A DNA stretch of 64,000 nucleotides, taken from AWTP1-13 sp963832445. Its GTDB lineage: Bacteria; Pseudomonadota; Alphaproteobacteria; Rhizobiales; Hyphomicrobiaceae. The position numbers and the translations under genes were made by a program. Position 1 is the stretch's first letter. Every line of letters begins with the position of its first letter. The notes under the pieces were generated by a model, which did no database searches, was not told the DNA's origin, and worked only from the letters and a program-made list of their open reading frames with translations. The stretch is taken from NCBI GenBank assembly GCA_963832445.1, contig CAWHUM010000013.1, positions 124,001 through 188,000 on the forward strand. The letters are read 5' to 3'. This document shows positions 17,717 to 28,182 of the stretch, in pieces.

Positions 17717-17811
17717 GTCATACCGGGGCTTGTCCCCGGTATCCAGCGATCAGCAAGCGCCGGAGCAAGTTGTGAGATGGATCCCGGCGACAAGCGCCTG
17801 GATGACACCGG
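17717..17811. repeat. REP-like palindromic element between DUF1185 and binding-protein genes
   Basis: ATACCGGGG (17720-17728) and CCCCGGTAT (17734-17742) form a perfect 9-bp hairpin with loop CTTGT. About 40 bases later GGATCCCGGCGACAAGCGCC and TGGATGACA repeat the same motif imperfectly in inverted orientation. This resembles the common alphaproteobacterial repeat in which GTCAT-CCGGGGCTTG and its inverted partner flank short spacers. It differs from the CCTCTCCCC family nearby. Confidence 0.65.
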
Positions 17812-17817
17812 AGCGCC

Positions 17818-18402
17818 TTATCTCAACCCATCTGTTCCTTTGATCTCGTCTTTCTTCAAGCCGCCGACGCGCGGCAGCGGCCGGCCGCCGTCGGTGACGG
17901 CGACGCAAACCACGATCTCGTTGGCGCGCGGCGCATCGGGCACGCGCACCTCGATGGCATCGAAATGCGAGCGCACGTAGGCGGCGTCCTTGTGGCCCAG
18001 CGGCACGTCGATGGCCGTGCCCGGACCGCCGCTCTTCTTGGCCGAGGGAATGAGTGCTGCGCCCTTCTCCAGCACCTTGCGGATGGGCGTGCCGAGCTTG
18101 GGATGCAGCAGCGCCGCGGCGTGCTCCAGCTCACCCGCCTCGCCGACGATTGCGGCCTTGCCATAGCCTTCCGCCTTGCCGCCGGGGATGCCTAGCGCTG
18201 CGATGCAGCGCTCGGTCAGCAGGGTGCCCAGCTCCTCGCTGATCTCGATCAGCGGCGTGAGGTCCTCGACGTAACGGCCCGCAAACGGGTTCTCGATCAC
18301 GGCGCAGGCCACGGCGCGCCGCACCGGCGGCGACACAGGCTTGCCCATCTCCATCTGCGTCTCGTCGACGATGGTGAGGATCTTGCGGATCTTCGCTTTC
18401 AT
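17818..18402 (-). CDS. Amino acid synthesis family protein (DUF1185)
   Basis: Intact 194-residue cytoplasmic protein: MKAKIRKILTIVDETQMEMG, VIENPFAGRYVEDLTPLIEI, ALGIPGGKAEGYGKAAIVGE, HAAALLHPKLGTPIRKVL and KKSGGPGTAIDVPLGHKDAA. I recognise this as DUF1185, carried in databases under the name amino acid synthesis family protein. No reaction has been firmly assigned. It starts 9 bp after the enamidase stop, so the two are cotranscribed and probably share a pathway. The paired GGKAEGYGKA and PGTAIDVPLGHKD blocks suggest an enzyme or ring-hydrolysing accessory protein; this is inference. Confidence 0.8.
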   Translation of the reverse strand: MKAKIRKILTIVDETQMEMGKPVSPPVRRAVACAVIENPFAGRYVEDLTPLIEISEELGTLLTERCIAALGIPGGKAEGYGKAAIVGEAGELEHAAALLHPKLGTPIRKVLEKGAALIPSAKKSGGPGTAIDVPLGHKDAAYVRSHFDAIEVRVPDAPRANEIVVCVAVTDGGRPLPRVGGLKKDEIKGTDGLR

Positions 18403-18411
18403 GACCGCCCC

Positions 18412-19608
18412 CTAGTGGCCCACCACCTCGGGAATGCGATCGGCCGGCGGCGTGTTGCGCGAGCGGCCGCAGCGCACGATGCCGTCGATCACCACCATGC
18501 CGATGCCGGGCAGGTCGCCGAGTGCAACCGATGCAAGCAGCGTCTTGCCGGCGGTGTGCTGCGCGCGATCCATGAACACGAAGTCGGCCGGCTTGCCCTT
18601 CTCGATCAGTCCGGCGTCGAGCTTGCGGATGCGCGCGGTGTTGCCGGTGCCCATGCAGAACACCGTCTCCGGCGCCACCCCGCCGAAGCTCGCAAGAAAT
18701 GCGACGGTGCGCAGGATGCCGAGCGGCTGCACCCCCGAGCCTGCCGGCGCGTCGGTGCCGAGGATCACCTCGTGGGTGCGCTTCAACTCGATTGCCGTCT
18801 TCAGCGCGGTGATGGCGGCTTTCTCGTTGCCGTTGTGCACGATCTCGATGGCGCCCTTGGCCTGCTCGCAGAGCTGGCAGATGTGGCCGGTGGCGAGCGC
18901 CGTGTGCCCGCCATTGATGTGGCTGACGACGTCGGGGTTGGCCTCCAGAACCACCTCGTGGCTGATGAGGTTGGAGCCGGGGATCGACGGCCCGCCGGTG
19001 TGGATGATGGTCTGCAGGCCGTGCTTGCGGCACCAGGCGACGTGCTTTGCGGCTTCTGACCCGGTGTTGACGGTGCCGAGGCCGATCTCGCCGATCATGC
19101 TGACGCCGGCCTTCGCCATCTCGGCGTAGTCCTCCTCGCCCATGGTCTTCTCGGGGATCGGAGCACCGGCCATGATCTTAGCGCCGGAGGGACGGAAATT
19201 GGCGAAGGTGCGCTGGGCGGTGATGGCGAGCGCCTTGACGCCGATGGGGTCCTTGGGCCGGCCCGGCAGATGCACCTCGCCTGCCGACACGAACGTGGTG
19301 ACGCCGCCGTTGACGCAGGAGTCGATCCAGCCGAGCTGGTTCTGCCTGGGCGTCCAGTCGCCGAAGACGGGATGGCAGTGGCTGTCGATCAGTCCCGGTG
19401 CGACGGCGCAGCCCTTGGCGTCGATCACCACATCAGGCTTGTCCGTGTCGACGTCCTTGGCCTTGCCGATGGCCGTAATGCGCCCGTTCACGGCAACGAT
19501 GGTGTCGGCATCCAGGATCGGCTTGGCGAGATCGCCCGACAGCAGCAGCCCGATGTTGCGCACGACGAGCTTGCCCTGCATCGGCCCGGCAGCAGCTTCG
19601 ACGGCCAT
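18412..19608 (-). CDS. ena: Enamidase-like amidohydrolase
   Basis: Intact 398-residue amidohydrolase-superfamily enzyme. It shares with clostridial enamidase of nicotinate fermentation the blocks RNIG-LLSGD, PGLIDSHCHP (metal-binding HxH), GGVTTFVSAGEVHLPGRPKD, KALAIT, MIGEIGLGTVN, IIHTGGPSIPGS, VSHINGGHTA, GTDAPAGSG and CGRSRNTPPADR. Enamidase hydrolyses 1,4,5,6-tetrahydro-6-oxonicotinate to 2-formylglutarate plus ammonia. The match was made from memory of the family. The ATG at 19608 has GGGGAG upstream. It heads the operon with DUF1185 and ABC importer 1. A 6-hydroxynicotinate-reductase-like gene and an aldehyde dehydrogenase, the flanking pathway steps, are in the same region. Confidence 0.8.
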   Translation of the reverse strand: MAVEAAAGPMQGKLVVRNIGLLLSGDLAKPILDADTIVAVNGRITAIGKAKDVDTDKPDVVIDAKGCAVAPGLIDSHCHPVFGDWTPRQNQLGWIDSCVNGGVTTFVSAGEVHLPGRPKDPIGVKALAITAQRTFANFRPSGAKIMAGAPIPEKTMGEEDYAEMAKAGVSMIGEIGLGTVNTGSEAAKHVAWCRKHGLQTIIHTGGPSIPGSNLISHEVVLEANPDVVSHINGGHTALATGHICQLCEQAKGAIEIVHNGNEKAAITALKTAIELKRTHEVILGTDAPAGSGVQPLGILRTVAFLASFGGVAPETVFCMGTGNTARIRKLDAGLIEKGKPADFVFMDRAQHTAGKTLLASVALGDLPGIGMVVIDGIVRCGRSRNTPPADRIPEVVGH

Positions 19609-19833
19609 CTGGCGCTCCCCATTTCGCGTGCGCAGCATGGATCATGGCGGGGTGTCAGGGAGAGCGCAAGTGTCGCTGGTCTCAGTCGAGCTGCCGCACA
19701 GGACTCGCCCCCGGAGGCATCGCTGGGCTTGTGCAACCAGGTGCTTGCCAGACCGGGTCGCGCCTGGACGGTTTCGCGCCCGGGAAGATGCCGAGCACGC
19801 AGCAGTTGCGGGTCGCTAAATCTGCACTGCGGC

Positions 19834-21411
19834 CTATGTTGACGGGCGGCGACGACCGGCGTCGAGGGATAGCTGAGCGGCGGTGGCACCTGACAGCATG
19901 GCCCCGGTGAAGCCTCCTCCGCCCGCGAAGGACGATGCCAGATACAGGCCCGGGACCGGGGTCCTGGGAGAGCGCGGAATTCCCGCCCAGATCGGCCGCT
20001 CGGGCGGCTGCGGCGCGAAGCCGTAGATGGCGCCTCCCGGCGTATTGAGAAAGTTGTGCATCGAGCGCGCGTTCAGGAAGGTCTTCTCGGTCACCGCGCT
20101 GCCCAGTCCCGGATATTGACGGTCGAGCGCTGCCAACAGGGCGTCGAGCCAGCGCGCGCGACGCTCTTTTTCTATCTCGATGGAGAGGTTCGTCCAATTG
20201 TCCAATCGATCGGTGCCGACCACGCTCACCAGCGTTGGCCCTGATCCCGCGAGACCGCCGTCGATGGCGCCGTAGTTTGCGATTCCCAGAACCGGCATCC
20301 GGCCGGCTGGGTCCTCAGCCAGCACGCCGGACGACTTGGAGAGGTCGTCGAATGCCGTCATCCAATCCGGCAGCACGACAGTCGAATACCGATCGAGGCC
20401 GAACTTGGAGGGCGGCTCACTCACGCCGAAATGGGCACTGAACAGCGAGGTGGAAAGCGCGCGGCCTGCGTAGGCCGCATCGAGCTTGGTGCGCATTGGC
20501 TCGGCCAGCATGGCTGCCACGACCGTGGGAGCGCAGTTGGCGAAGACTTCTCTTGCGCCGATGCGCTCCTCGTGCCCCCGTGACTTGGCTTCGACATGGC
20601 GAACGAACGCAGGTCTGCCTTCGCTGTCCGTGTCGACGCCGACAGCTTCGCGCCCAAGCCGCACGACACCGCCAGCATTGGTGACGACCTTGGCCAGCTT
20701 CATGCTGAGGACGCGCGAGCCGCCCTTGATATAGGTCCCGCCGGAATCGAGGTAGCCGCCCTGCGCCACCGCAAAGAAGAGCCACCACAGCTGCTTTGGG
20801 TCGTCGGCGTAGTAGGCGAGATTGCTCGCCAGGGCGAACTTCAAGGCCTCGTGGGCTCCGAATTGCCGTGTCAACACATCGTCGAGAGACGCGCGCCAAT
20901 CGGCGATCATCGACCGCAGTCCAAGCGCGCCGCGCATCAGCTTGCCAAGGGAGCGCTCCGCGCGCGCTTGCGTAAGGTCGGCAACGGCGCCGTGAATTCT
21001 CTCCATCGCTCCCAGCACGCGATCGATCGCCTGGCGGCTATCGGGAAACCGTTGCGCGAGCGCATCGCGGGCCCGGTCGAAGCCGTTCGGCAGGTGGAAC
21101 AGCTCGCCCACCGGCCCGCCTTGGACTGAGAGGAAGGGCGAGACGGGCACCCATTCGATCTCGTCGAGGATGCCCAGCTCCTTCAGGATCTGGTGCTTGG
21201 GATCGCGAGGGTCGCGCGGATCGGCAGTCTGGTGCAGGCTGGCCTCGATCGTGAGCGAGCCCGACTTGAAGACCGAGGCAGCGCCCCCGAGGCTGTGATT
21301 GCGCTCGAGCACGCAGACACTGCGGCCGGCCTTGGCCAGCAAGGCTGCGGCCGTGAGGCCACCGAGCCCAGAGCCGATGACAACTGCGTCGAAGGTTTTC
21401 GGTGCGGTCAT
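19834..21411 (-). CDS. FAD-dependent oxidoreductase, phytoene desaturase / carotenoid isomerase-like
   Basis: Intact 525-residue flavoprotein. The N-terminal dinucleotide-binding motif is AVVIGSGLGGLTAAALLAKAG, followed by VLERNHSLGGAASVF. The C-terminal FAD motif is VPGLYLASSFAGGGGFTGAML, typical of the CrtI/CRTISO/retinol-saturase superfamily. The middle contains YIKGGSRVLSMKLAKVV, the usual substrate-channel lead-in. The substrate is unknown: no other carotenoid genes are nearby, so a role with a lipid or acyl substrate of the adjacent ABC/acyl-CoA-ligase operon is as likely. It lies 66 bp downstream of livG of system 2 on the same strand and may be its last gene. ATG at 21411; an upstream in-frame ATG gives a 16-residue extension. 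Confidence 0.85.
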   Translation of the reverse strand: MTAPKTFDAVVIGSGLGGLTAAALLAKAGRSVCVLERNHSLGGAASVFKSGSLTIEASLHQTADPRDPRDPKHQILKELGILDEIEWVPVSPFLSVQGGPVGELFHLPNGFDRARDALAQRFPDSRQAIDRVLGAMERIHGAVADLTQARAERSLGKLMRGALGLRSMIADWRASLDDVLTRQFGAHEALKFALASNLAYYADDPKQLWWLFFAVAQGGYLDSGGTYIKGGSRVLSMKLAKVVTNAGGVVRLGREAVGVDTDSEGRPAFVRHVEAKSRGHEERIGAREVFANCAPTVVAAMLAEPMRTKLDAAYAGRALSTSLFSAHFGVSEPPSKFGLDRYSTVVLPDWMTAFDDLSKSSGVLAEDPAGRMPVLGIANYGAIDGGLAGSGPTLVSVVGTDRLDNWTNLSIEIEKERRARWLDALLAALDRQYPGLGSAVTEKTFLNARSMHNFLNTPGGAIYGFAPQPPERPIWAGIPRSPRTPVPGLYLASSFAGGGGFTGAMLSGATAAQLSLDAGRRRPST

Positions 21412-21477
21412 GCGCCACAACTGGCGTTGCCTCCCCCTCGCGGCATTGACCATGGTCAACGTGATCGGCGGGTGGCG

Positions 21478-22231
21478 CTATCCGCGAACGCCCAAGTAAG
21501 CGGCGACGACCGCCGGATCTTTCAGCACAACCTCGGGCGTGCCGCTGGCCAGGGTGCGGCCATAGTTCAACACGTGGATGCGGTCGGCGAGGTCGGCCAC
21601 CATCTGCATGTCGTGCTCGATCCAGATCATCGGCAGCTTCAGGTCGTGCTTGATGCGCAGGATGAAGCGGGCAAGGTCGTCGCGCTCGTCGCGGGTGAGG
21701 CCCGCGGAGGGCTCGTCCAGCAGCAGTAGCGACGGCTCCAGCGCCAGCGCGCGGGCCAGCCCAACGATCTTCTGGATACCGAAGGGCAGCGCGCCGGCGT
21801 GCGCGTGGCGCACGCCCTCCAGCTCCACGAACTCGATGATGCGCTCCACCGCCTCGCGGTTCGCCACCTCCTCGCGCCGCACGGCGGGCAGGAACAGCAT
21901 GCGCTGCAGCGGGTTGGTGGCGAGCCGCGCGTGCCGGCCGACCATGATGTTGTCGAGCACGCTCATGTGCGGGAACAGCTCGACGTGCTGGAAGGTGCGG
22001 GCAATGCCGAGCCGCGCCACGGCGCGAGGCCTGAGGCTCGAGATGTCGCGTCCGCGAAAGCGGATGCGTCCCTCGCCGCGGTAGATGCGGCTGATGCAGT
22101 TGAAAGCGCTGGTCTTGCCGGCGCCGTTGGGGCCGATCAGGGCAAACAGCTCGGCCGGCTCCACCGCGAACGACAGGCCCTCGAGCACGGTCAGCCCGCC
22201 GAACTTGAGATTCAGGTTCTCCACCTCCAGC

Positions 22232-22239
<8 letters not shown>
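21478..22239 (-). CDS. livG: ABC transporter ATP-binding protein, LivG type (system 2)
   Basis: Intact 253-residue ATPase: MAELEVENLNLKFGGLTVLE, LIGPNGAGKTSAFNCIS (Walker A), IARTFQHVELFPHMSVLDN (LivG signature block), LPFGIQKIVGLARAL (ABC signature variant) and LLLLDEPSAGL (Walker B). It powers uptake through the LivH/LivM-type permeases encoded upstream. Its start lies inside the 3' end of the livF-like gene (8-bp overlap), showing coupled translation. System 2 binds a different ligand class from system 1, judged from the linked acyl-CoA ligase, probably an organic or fatty acid; that is inference. Confidence 0.92.
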
Positions 22240-23034
<795 letters not shown>

Positions 23035-23039
<5 letters not shown>

Positions 23040-24116
23040 TGGGCCGCCCCGCCATCGGCCGGTGCTTGAACGGCCACAGCAGGAAGTAGGTCTGCACGCG
23101 GCGCCAGATGCCGACGAGGCCCAGCGGCTCCAGCACCAGGAACAGGATCATCACGACGCCGAAGGCGGCGTAGTTCACGGCGAACAGCAAGCCGGCGTAG
23201 CGCTGGGCGCCCGGCAGCGCGCGCAAACCGGCCTCGATGACGTAGGGGAACAGCGTGACGAAGACGGCGCCCAGGATCGCGCCCAGCAGCGAGCCCATGC
23301 CGCCGATGATGATCATGGCCACGTACTGGATCGACAGGAACAGCGAGAAGGCCTCGACCGAGACGAAGCCGCGGTAGTAGGCGAACAGCGCGCCGGCGAC
23401 GCGCGGTGAGCGACGAGATGATGACGAAGGCCAGCAGCTTGTGGGCGGCGACGCCGATGCCCAGCGCCTCTGCCACCGTCTCGTTGGCGCGGATGGCGGC
23501 CCAGGCGCGGCCCGTGCCGCTGCGCAGCAGGTTGAGGCAGAGGAGCAGCGTGCAGCGCGGCGGCGAGGCCGAGGATGAAATACCAGGCGCGCCCGCTGGT
23601 GATGGCGAGGCCGCCGATGGTCGGCGGGTCGATGACGATGCCGGTCGAGTAGCCGCGCTTGGTCTCGTACTCGCCGCCGAGGTAGACGACGAGGAAATGC
23701 AGCGCCAGCGTGCTGACCGCCAGGTAGAGCCCGCGCAGCCTCAGCGACGGCAGGCCGAAGATGACGCCGAGCAGCGCGCCGACCAGCGCGGCGGCCGGCA
23801 GCGTGATCCAGAACGGGCGCCTGCACCTCCTTGAACAGGATGCCGACGGTGAAGGCGCCGGCCGCCATCAGCCCGGCATGGCCGAGCGACACCTGGCCGG
23901 CGTAGCCCGTCAGCAGCATCAGGGCGAGCGCGCCGATGCAGGCCAGGAACACCTGGTTGGCGAGGTCGAGATGGAACGGCGAGGCGAGGAACGGGAACGC
24001 CGCCAGCGCGACCAGCAGGCTGCCAGCGACGCCCGCTCGGTGCGCGTCTCGATCAGCGCCAGATCCTGCGCATAGCCGGTGCGGAAATAGCCGCTGGCGC
24101 GCGGCCGCTTAGACAC
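23035..24116 (-). CDS. livM: ABC transporter permease, LivM type (system 2; about four frameshifts)
   Basis: Starts MSKRPRASGYFRTGYAQDLALIE at 24116. Segments in alternating frames are SPFHLDLANQVFLACIGALALMLLTGYAGQVSLGHAG (the LivM GYAGQVSLGHA hallmark), AFTVGILFKEVQ, VAGALFAYYRGFVSVEAFSL, QYVAMIIIGGMGSLLGAILGAVFVTLFPYV and VVMILFLVLEPLGLVGIWRR. Frame changes fall near 24027, 23820, 23555 and 23405; three fit single extra bases, while the first fits a lost base or two gained. Corrected length is about 359 residues. It overlaps the genes on both sides by a few bases. It is an inner-membrane subunit forming the channel with LivH. Confidence 0.85.
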
Positions 24117-24983
24117 GGTCGAGCTCCTCGCGCGTGCCGAACAGCCCCCACGGCCGCACGACCAGCATGGCGATCAGCACCAGGAACGGCACCACCTCGG
24201 AGAGCAGCGGGTCGACGTAGTGGATCAGCAGCACCTCGGCGCTGGCGACGATCAGCGCGCCCAACAATGCGCCGACGAGGCTGTCGAGCCCGCCGACCAG
24301 CGCCGCGGGAAACGCCTTGAGCCCGATGATGGCCATGGTCTGGTCGAGCCCGGAGTCGAGCGCGATCAGCATGCCGGCCAGCGCGCCCGTCAGGGTCGAG
24401 AGCCCCCAGGCCAGCGCATAGATCGCATGCAGGTTGATGCCGCGCTGCGCCGCCAGCAGCGGGCTCTGGCCGGCGGCGCGCATGCGCACGCCCCAGCGGC
24501 CGAAGCGCAGGAAGGCGAGCAGGCTGCCGTAGACGAGCGCCGTCGTCGCCACCAGCAGCGCCGCGCACAGCGAGATGCGCGCGCCGCCCGGCAGGGCGAT
24601 CGCGAAGTTGGCGATGTCGAGCCGCTGCGCCGGATACTGCTGCTGCGCCGACCAGATCAGCACCGATGACGCCACGCAGCAGGATGCCGAGCGCCACGGT
24701 GGTGAGCACGGCGGCCAGCACCATCTCGCCCGTCATCTTGCGCATCAGGAACAGGTAGACCAGCACGCCGATGACGAGGCTCAGCCCCACCGCCGCGGCG
24801 ATCGCCACCGCCCAGTGGCTCGCCGAACTGCGAGGCCGTCGTCAGCAGCAGGTAGGCGCCGAGCATCATCAGCTCGCCGTGCGCCAGGTTCAGCACCCGG
24901 CTCACGCGATAGACCAGCACGTAGCCGCACGCGATCAGCGCGTAGATCGCGGCCAGCACGACGATGTTGACGGCGAGCTGCAT
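24109..24983 (-). CDS. livH: ABC transporter permease, LivH type (system 2; two frameshifts)
   Basis: Starts MQLAVNIVVLAAIYALIACGYVLVYRVSRVLNLAHGELMMLGAYL at 24983, the LivH pattern in which NLAHGE precedes the first conserved loop. Frame changes near 24826 and 24668 each fit one extra base, giving 290 residues, the usual LivH length. The C-terminal part includes IGLKAFPAALVGGLDSLVGALLGALIVA and ends RPWGLFGTREELDRV. It lies between the binding-protein gene and livM, with its end overlapping the livM start. Confidence 0.87.
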
Positions 24984-25050
24984 GTCGGAGGTCCAGGCGC
25001 GGTCCCGCGCTCTCCGCCACGCCGAAGAAGCGTGCGGAGAGGGAAATGCA

Positions 25051-26213
25051 TCACTTCACGTCGAACGCCTGCCAGTCCTTCACCCGCACGATCGCGCCCT
25101 TGCCCGTGTCCCAGCGGTAGACGCGATAGTACTGGCGGGTGCGGAAGTGGTTGTCCTTGGTCCACTCGATGGGACCGCCGCGCAGCCCCTTGGTGTCGAC
25201 CTTGAGGTTGGACATGGCCGCCGCCAGCTTCTCGGGCGCTCGCCGGCCAGCCCGTGGCCTTCAGCGCGGCCTCGATCACCATGCCGGCGATCCAGCCCTC
25301 GGCCATCTGCTGCGGCGGATACTGCACGCCCGCCTTCTTGGCGGCGTCGGCGATCTCCTTGTGGATCGGCAGCTCGTCCTGGAACAGCGCGTTGGCGCCG
25401 ATGACGTAGAACTTGCCGTCCTTGAGGCGCGCCAGCTCGCCCTCGGCCTCGAGGTGCGACCAGGCGATGTAGTCGCCCTCCCAGCCGAGCCGGCGCAGGG
25501 CCTCCAGCGTGCGCACCTGCGTCACCCACGGCGCCCAGGAGAACACCCAGTTGGCGCCGGCGTCCTTGAGCTTGGTGGCGAACGGCGTGTAGTCGGGCGT
25601 CGGCGGCGGGATCACCTCCTTGCCGACCACGGTCATGCCGAGGCCGGGCGCCTGCTGTTCGGCAAAGTCCATCTCGCCGCGCGAGAGCGGGATGGCCATG
25701 GCCGAGAAGCCGATCTTCACCGGCTCCTTGGCCGTCTCCTTGATGAAGCCGAGCGTGGCGCGGCTGTCGTAGGTGGCCGCGAAGGCCGTGGTGCAGAACT
25801 GCAGCGGGTCGGCCGGCGGATAGACGTCCTTCGGGCACACGCGAGCTGGCAAACAGCAGCGGCACGCCGGCGCGCTTGGCCTCCGCCACCACCGGCGCGT
25901 AGGTCGAGGACAGGCTGGCGTTGATCAGCAGGATGACGTTGTCCTGCGTGATGAGCTTCTTGGCGTTGGCGGTGGCCTTGCCGGGCTCGGCCGAGTCGTC
26001 CTGCAGGATCAGGTTGACCTTCTTGCCGTTGATGCCGCCGGCGGCGTTGACGCGCTCCAGATAGATGCGCAGCGCCTCGACGGCCGGCGCGTAGGTGCTG
26101 GCCGGCGGGCCGGTGAGCGCGCCCGTCAGGCCGATGGTGTAGGCGTCCTGGGCCGCGGCCGGGCCCCATGCGAAGATCGCCGCCACTGCGGCGGCAGCCA
26201 GTTTGCGAAGCAT
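25051..26213 (-). CDS. ABC transporter substrate-binding protein (system 2; two frameshifts)
   Basis: Periplasmic LivJ/K-type protein with a Sec signal (MLRKLAAAAVAAIFAWGPAAAQ) and strong Shine-Dalgarno GGGAGGAAACG before the ATG at 26213. Conserved blocks are YTIGLTGALTGPPASTYAPA, RVNAAGGINGKKVNLILQDD, LINASLSSTYAPVVAEAKRAGVPLLFAS, FCTTAFAATYDSR and GWIAGMVIEAALKATGW. One-base insertions near 25843 and 25235 break the frame; corrected length is 386 residues with TGA at 25051. In Rhizobiales this type commonly sits beside acyl-CoA ligases and is thought to bind aromatic or fatty acids, which fits the next gene; that is inference. Confidence 0.88.
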
Positions 26214-26272
26214 CGTTTCCTCCCAATGCTTGGTTGCAATTTTCTGTTGCCGGCCAGGCCCGGACTCGAGCC

Positions 26273-28169
26273 TCAAGCCAGCGCGTCGGCGGTGCTTTCG
26301 GCCAGCAGCTTCTCCTCCTCGTCGTCGTACATCTCCTCGACCAGCGGCTTGAACCGCTCGTACATGGCTTTGCGCTTGACCTTGCGCGTGGGCGTCACCG
26401 GCTCGCCCTCCTCCTCCGGGTCGAGCGCCTTGGGCAGGATGCGGAACGCCTTGATCTGCTCGACGCGGGCGAGCTGCGCGATTGGCCTTGTCGATCTCGC
26501 GCTTGATCAGCCCCTGCACGCGCGGGTGCTGCGCGAGGCTGGTGAAGCCGGTGTAGGTCACGTCGTTGGAGCGCGCCCAGTCGGCCACCGTCTCGAAGTC
26601 GATCTCGATCAGCGCGACGAGATACTTGCGGGCATGGCCGAACACGATGGCCTCGGCGAGATAGGGGCTCGCCCGCAGCGCGTTCTCGATGAACGAGGGC
26701 GAGATGGTCTTGCCGCCGGAGGTGACGAGGAAGTCGCGCGCGCGGTCGACGAGGCGCAGGCTGCCGTCGCGCCATTCGCCGACGTCGCCGGTGCGCATCC
26801 AGCCGTCGGCGCCGAGCACGGCCTCGGAGGCCTCCGGGTTGTTCCAGTAGCCCTCGAACAGGTCGGGCGAGCGCACCAGGATCTCGCCGTCCTCGGCGAG
26901 CTTCACCTCGAAGCCCTCGGGGACCGTGCCGACGTCGCCCGGCCGCGGGAACGGCCCGCGCTGTCCGGCGATGATGCCGCCCGCCGTCTCGGTCTGGCCG
27001 TACATCTCGCACACGTTGACGCCCAGCATGTGCCACACCGCCATGGTCTCGGCGGGCAGCGGCGCGCCGCCCGAGACCACCAGCTCCAGGTCGTCGAAGC
27101 CGATCTTGTTGAGCACCGGGCGGAACACGGCGGCGCTCCAGGCCGCGTGCGCCAGCGCGTCAGCGCCGGTTGCCGCGCCGGCCCAGCGGCGCTTGACGTA
27201 GCCGCGCGCGAAGGCCATGGCGCGGTCGTAGGCCAAGCCGCTTGGCGCGCGAGCTGCTGCCCGCCTGCACCAGCACCTGCGCGGCGAGCTTCTGCAGGTA
27301 GCGCGGCACGGTGAAGAGCACCGTCGGCGCCGTCTCGAACAGCGTCTCGGGCAGGTCCTCCACCGTCTCGCCGATGTGCGGCACGAGCTGCGTCATCAGC
27401 GGCAGGGTGACGGCGATGTCGCGGCCCAGCACGTGGCACAGCGGCAGGTAGGCGACCGTGCGGTGCTCTTTCTCCACCAGCGTCGGATATTGCGCCGCGA
27501 CCGAGCGCGTCGCGGCCAGGTGCTTGCCGTGCGTGATCAGCGCGCCCTTGGGATGGCCGGTGGTGCCCGAGGTGTAGACGATGAACGCCGGCTGCTCGGG
27601 ATCGAGCTTGGCCACCTGCGCCTCGAGCCAGGCGAGGTCGGCGTCGCGGCCGGCCTCGCACAGCGTCTCGTAGGCGATCGAGCTTGTCGTGCGAGAAGGC
27701 GAACAGCGCGGTGTCGTCGATCACCACGATGCGGCGCAGCGCCGGCAGCCGCTCGATCAGCGGCAGGATGCGGTCGACGTACTCCTGGTCCTCGGCGATG
27801 AACAGCACCGCGCCGCCGTCGCGCATCTGGTACTCGACCTCCTCGGCGGAGGCCGTCGGATAGATGCCGTAGACGATGGCACCGAGCGACTGGGCGGCGA
27901 GATCGCAGATCAGCCACTCCTCGCAGGCGTCCGCCATGATGGCGATGCGCTCGCCGGCCTGCAGGCCTTGCGCCGCGAAGGCCTTGGCGGTGCGCGCGAC
28001 CATGCTCCGCGTATTGCGCCCACGTCCGCTCGCGATAGATGCCGAGCGCCTTGGAGCGGAACGCGATCGCGTCGGGCTGCGAGCCGCGCCCGCTCGCACC
28101 AGCAGCGCCGGCGCCGTGGTGCGGCGCAGGTCGTCGGCGGAGCGGAGCGTGTGCGGCGGCGTTACGCAT
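26273..28169 (-). CDS. AMP-dependent synthetase / long-chain acyl-CoA ligase (about six frameshifts)
   Basis: Activates a carboxylic acid to its CoA thioester via an acyl-AMP. In order: FRSKALGIYRERTWAQYAE, CEEWLICDLAAQSLGAIVYGIYPT, FIVYTSGTTGHPKGALITHG (AMP-binding P-loop), LPLCHVLGRDIAVTL, VSGGAPLPAETM, VCEMYGQTETAGGI (adenine motif), DGWMRTGDVGEW (ribose-binding Asp), and a C-terminal LTPTRKVKRK-like end read in another frame. Frame changes fall near 28150, 28110, 28005, 27681, 27240 and 26476. A net gain of four bases leaves 630 residues, the size of bacterial long-chain acyl-CoA synthetases. It probably acts on the acid imported by system 2. Confidence 0.88.
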
Positions 28170-28182
28170 CACACGACCGTCG

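Noticed and set aside
5000..20000. Genomic island carried by an integrase, transposon or tRNA site
   Set aside because: No integrase, transposase, tRNA or direct repeats at the edges were found; only palindromic repeats and a toxin-antitoxin pair hint at mobility.
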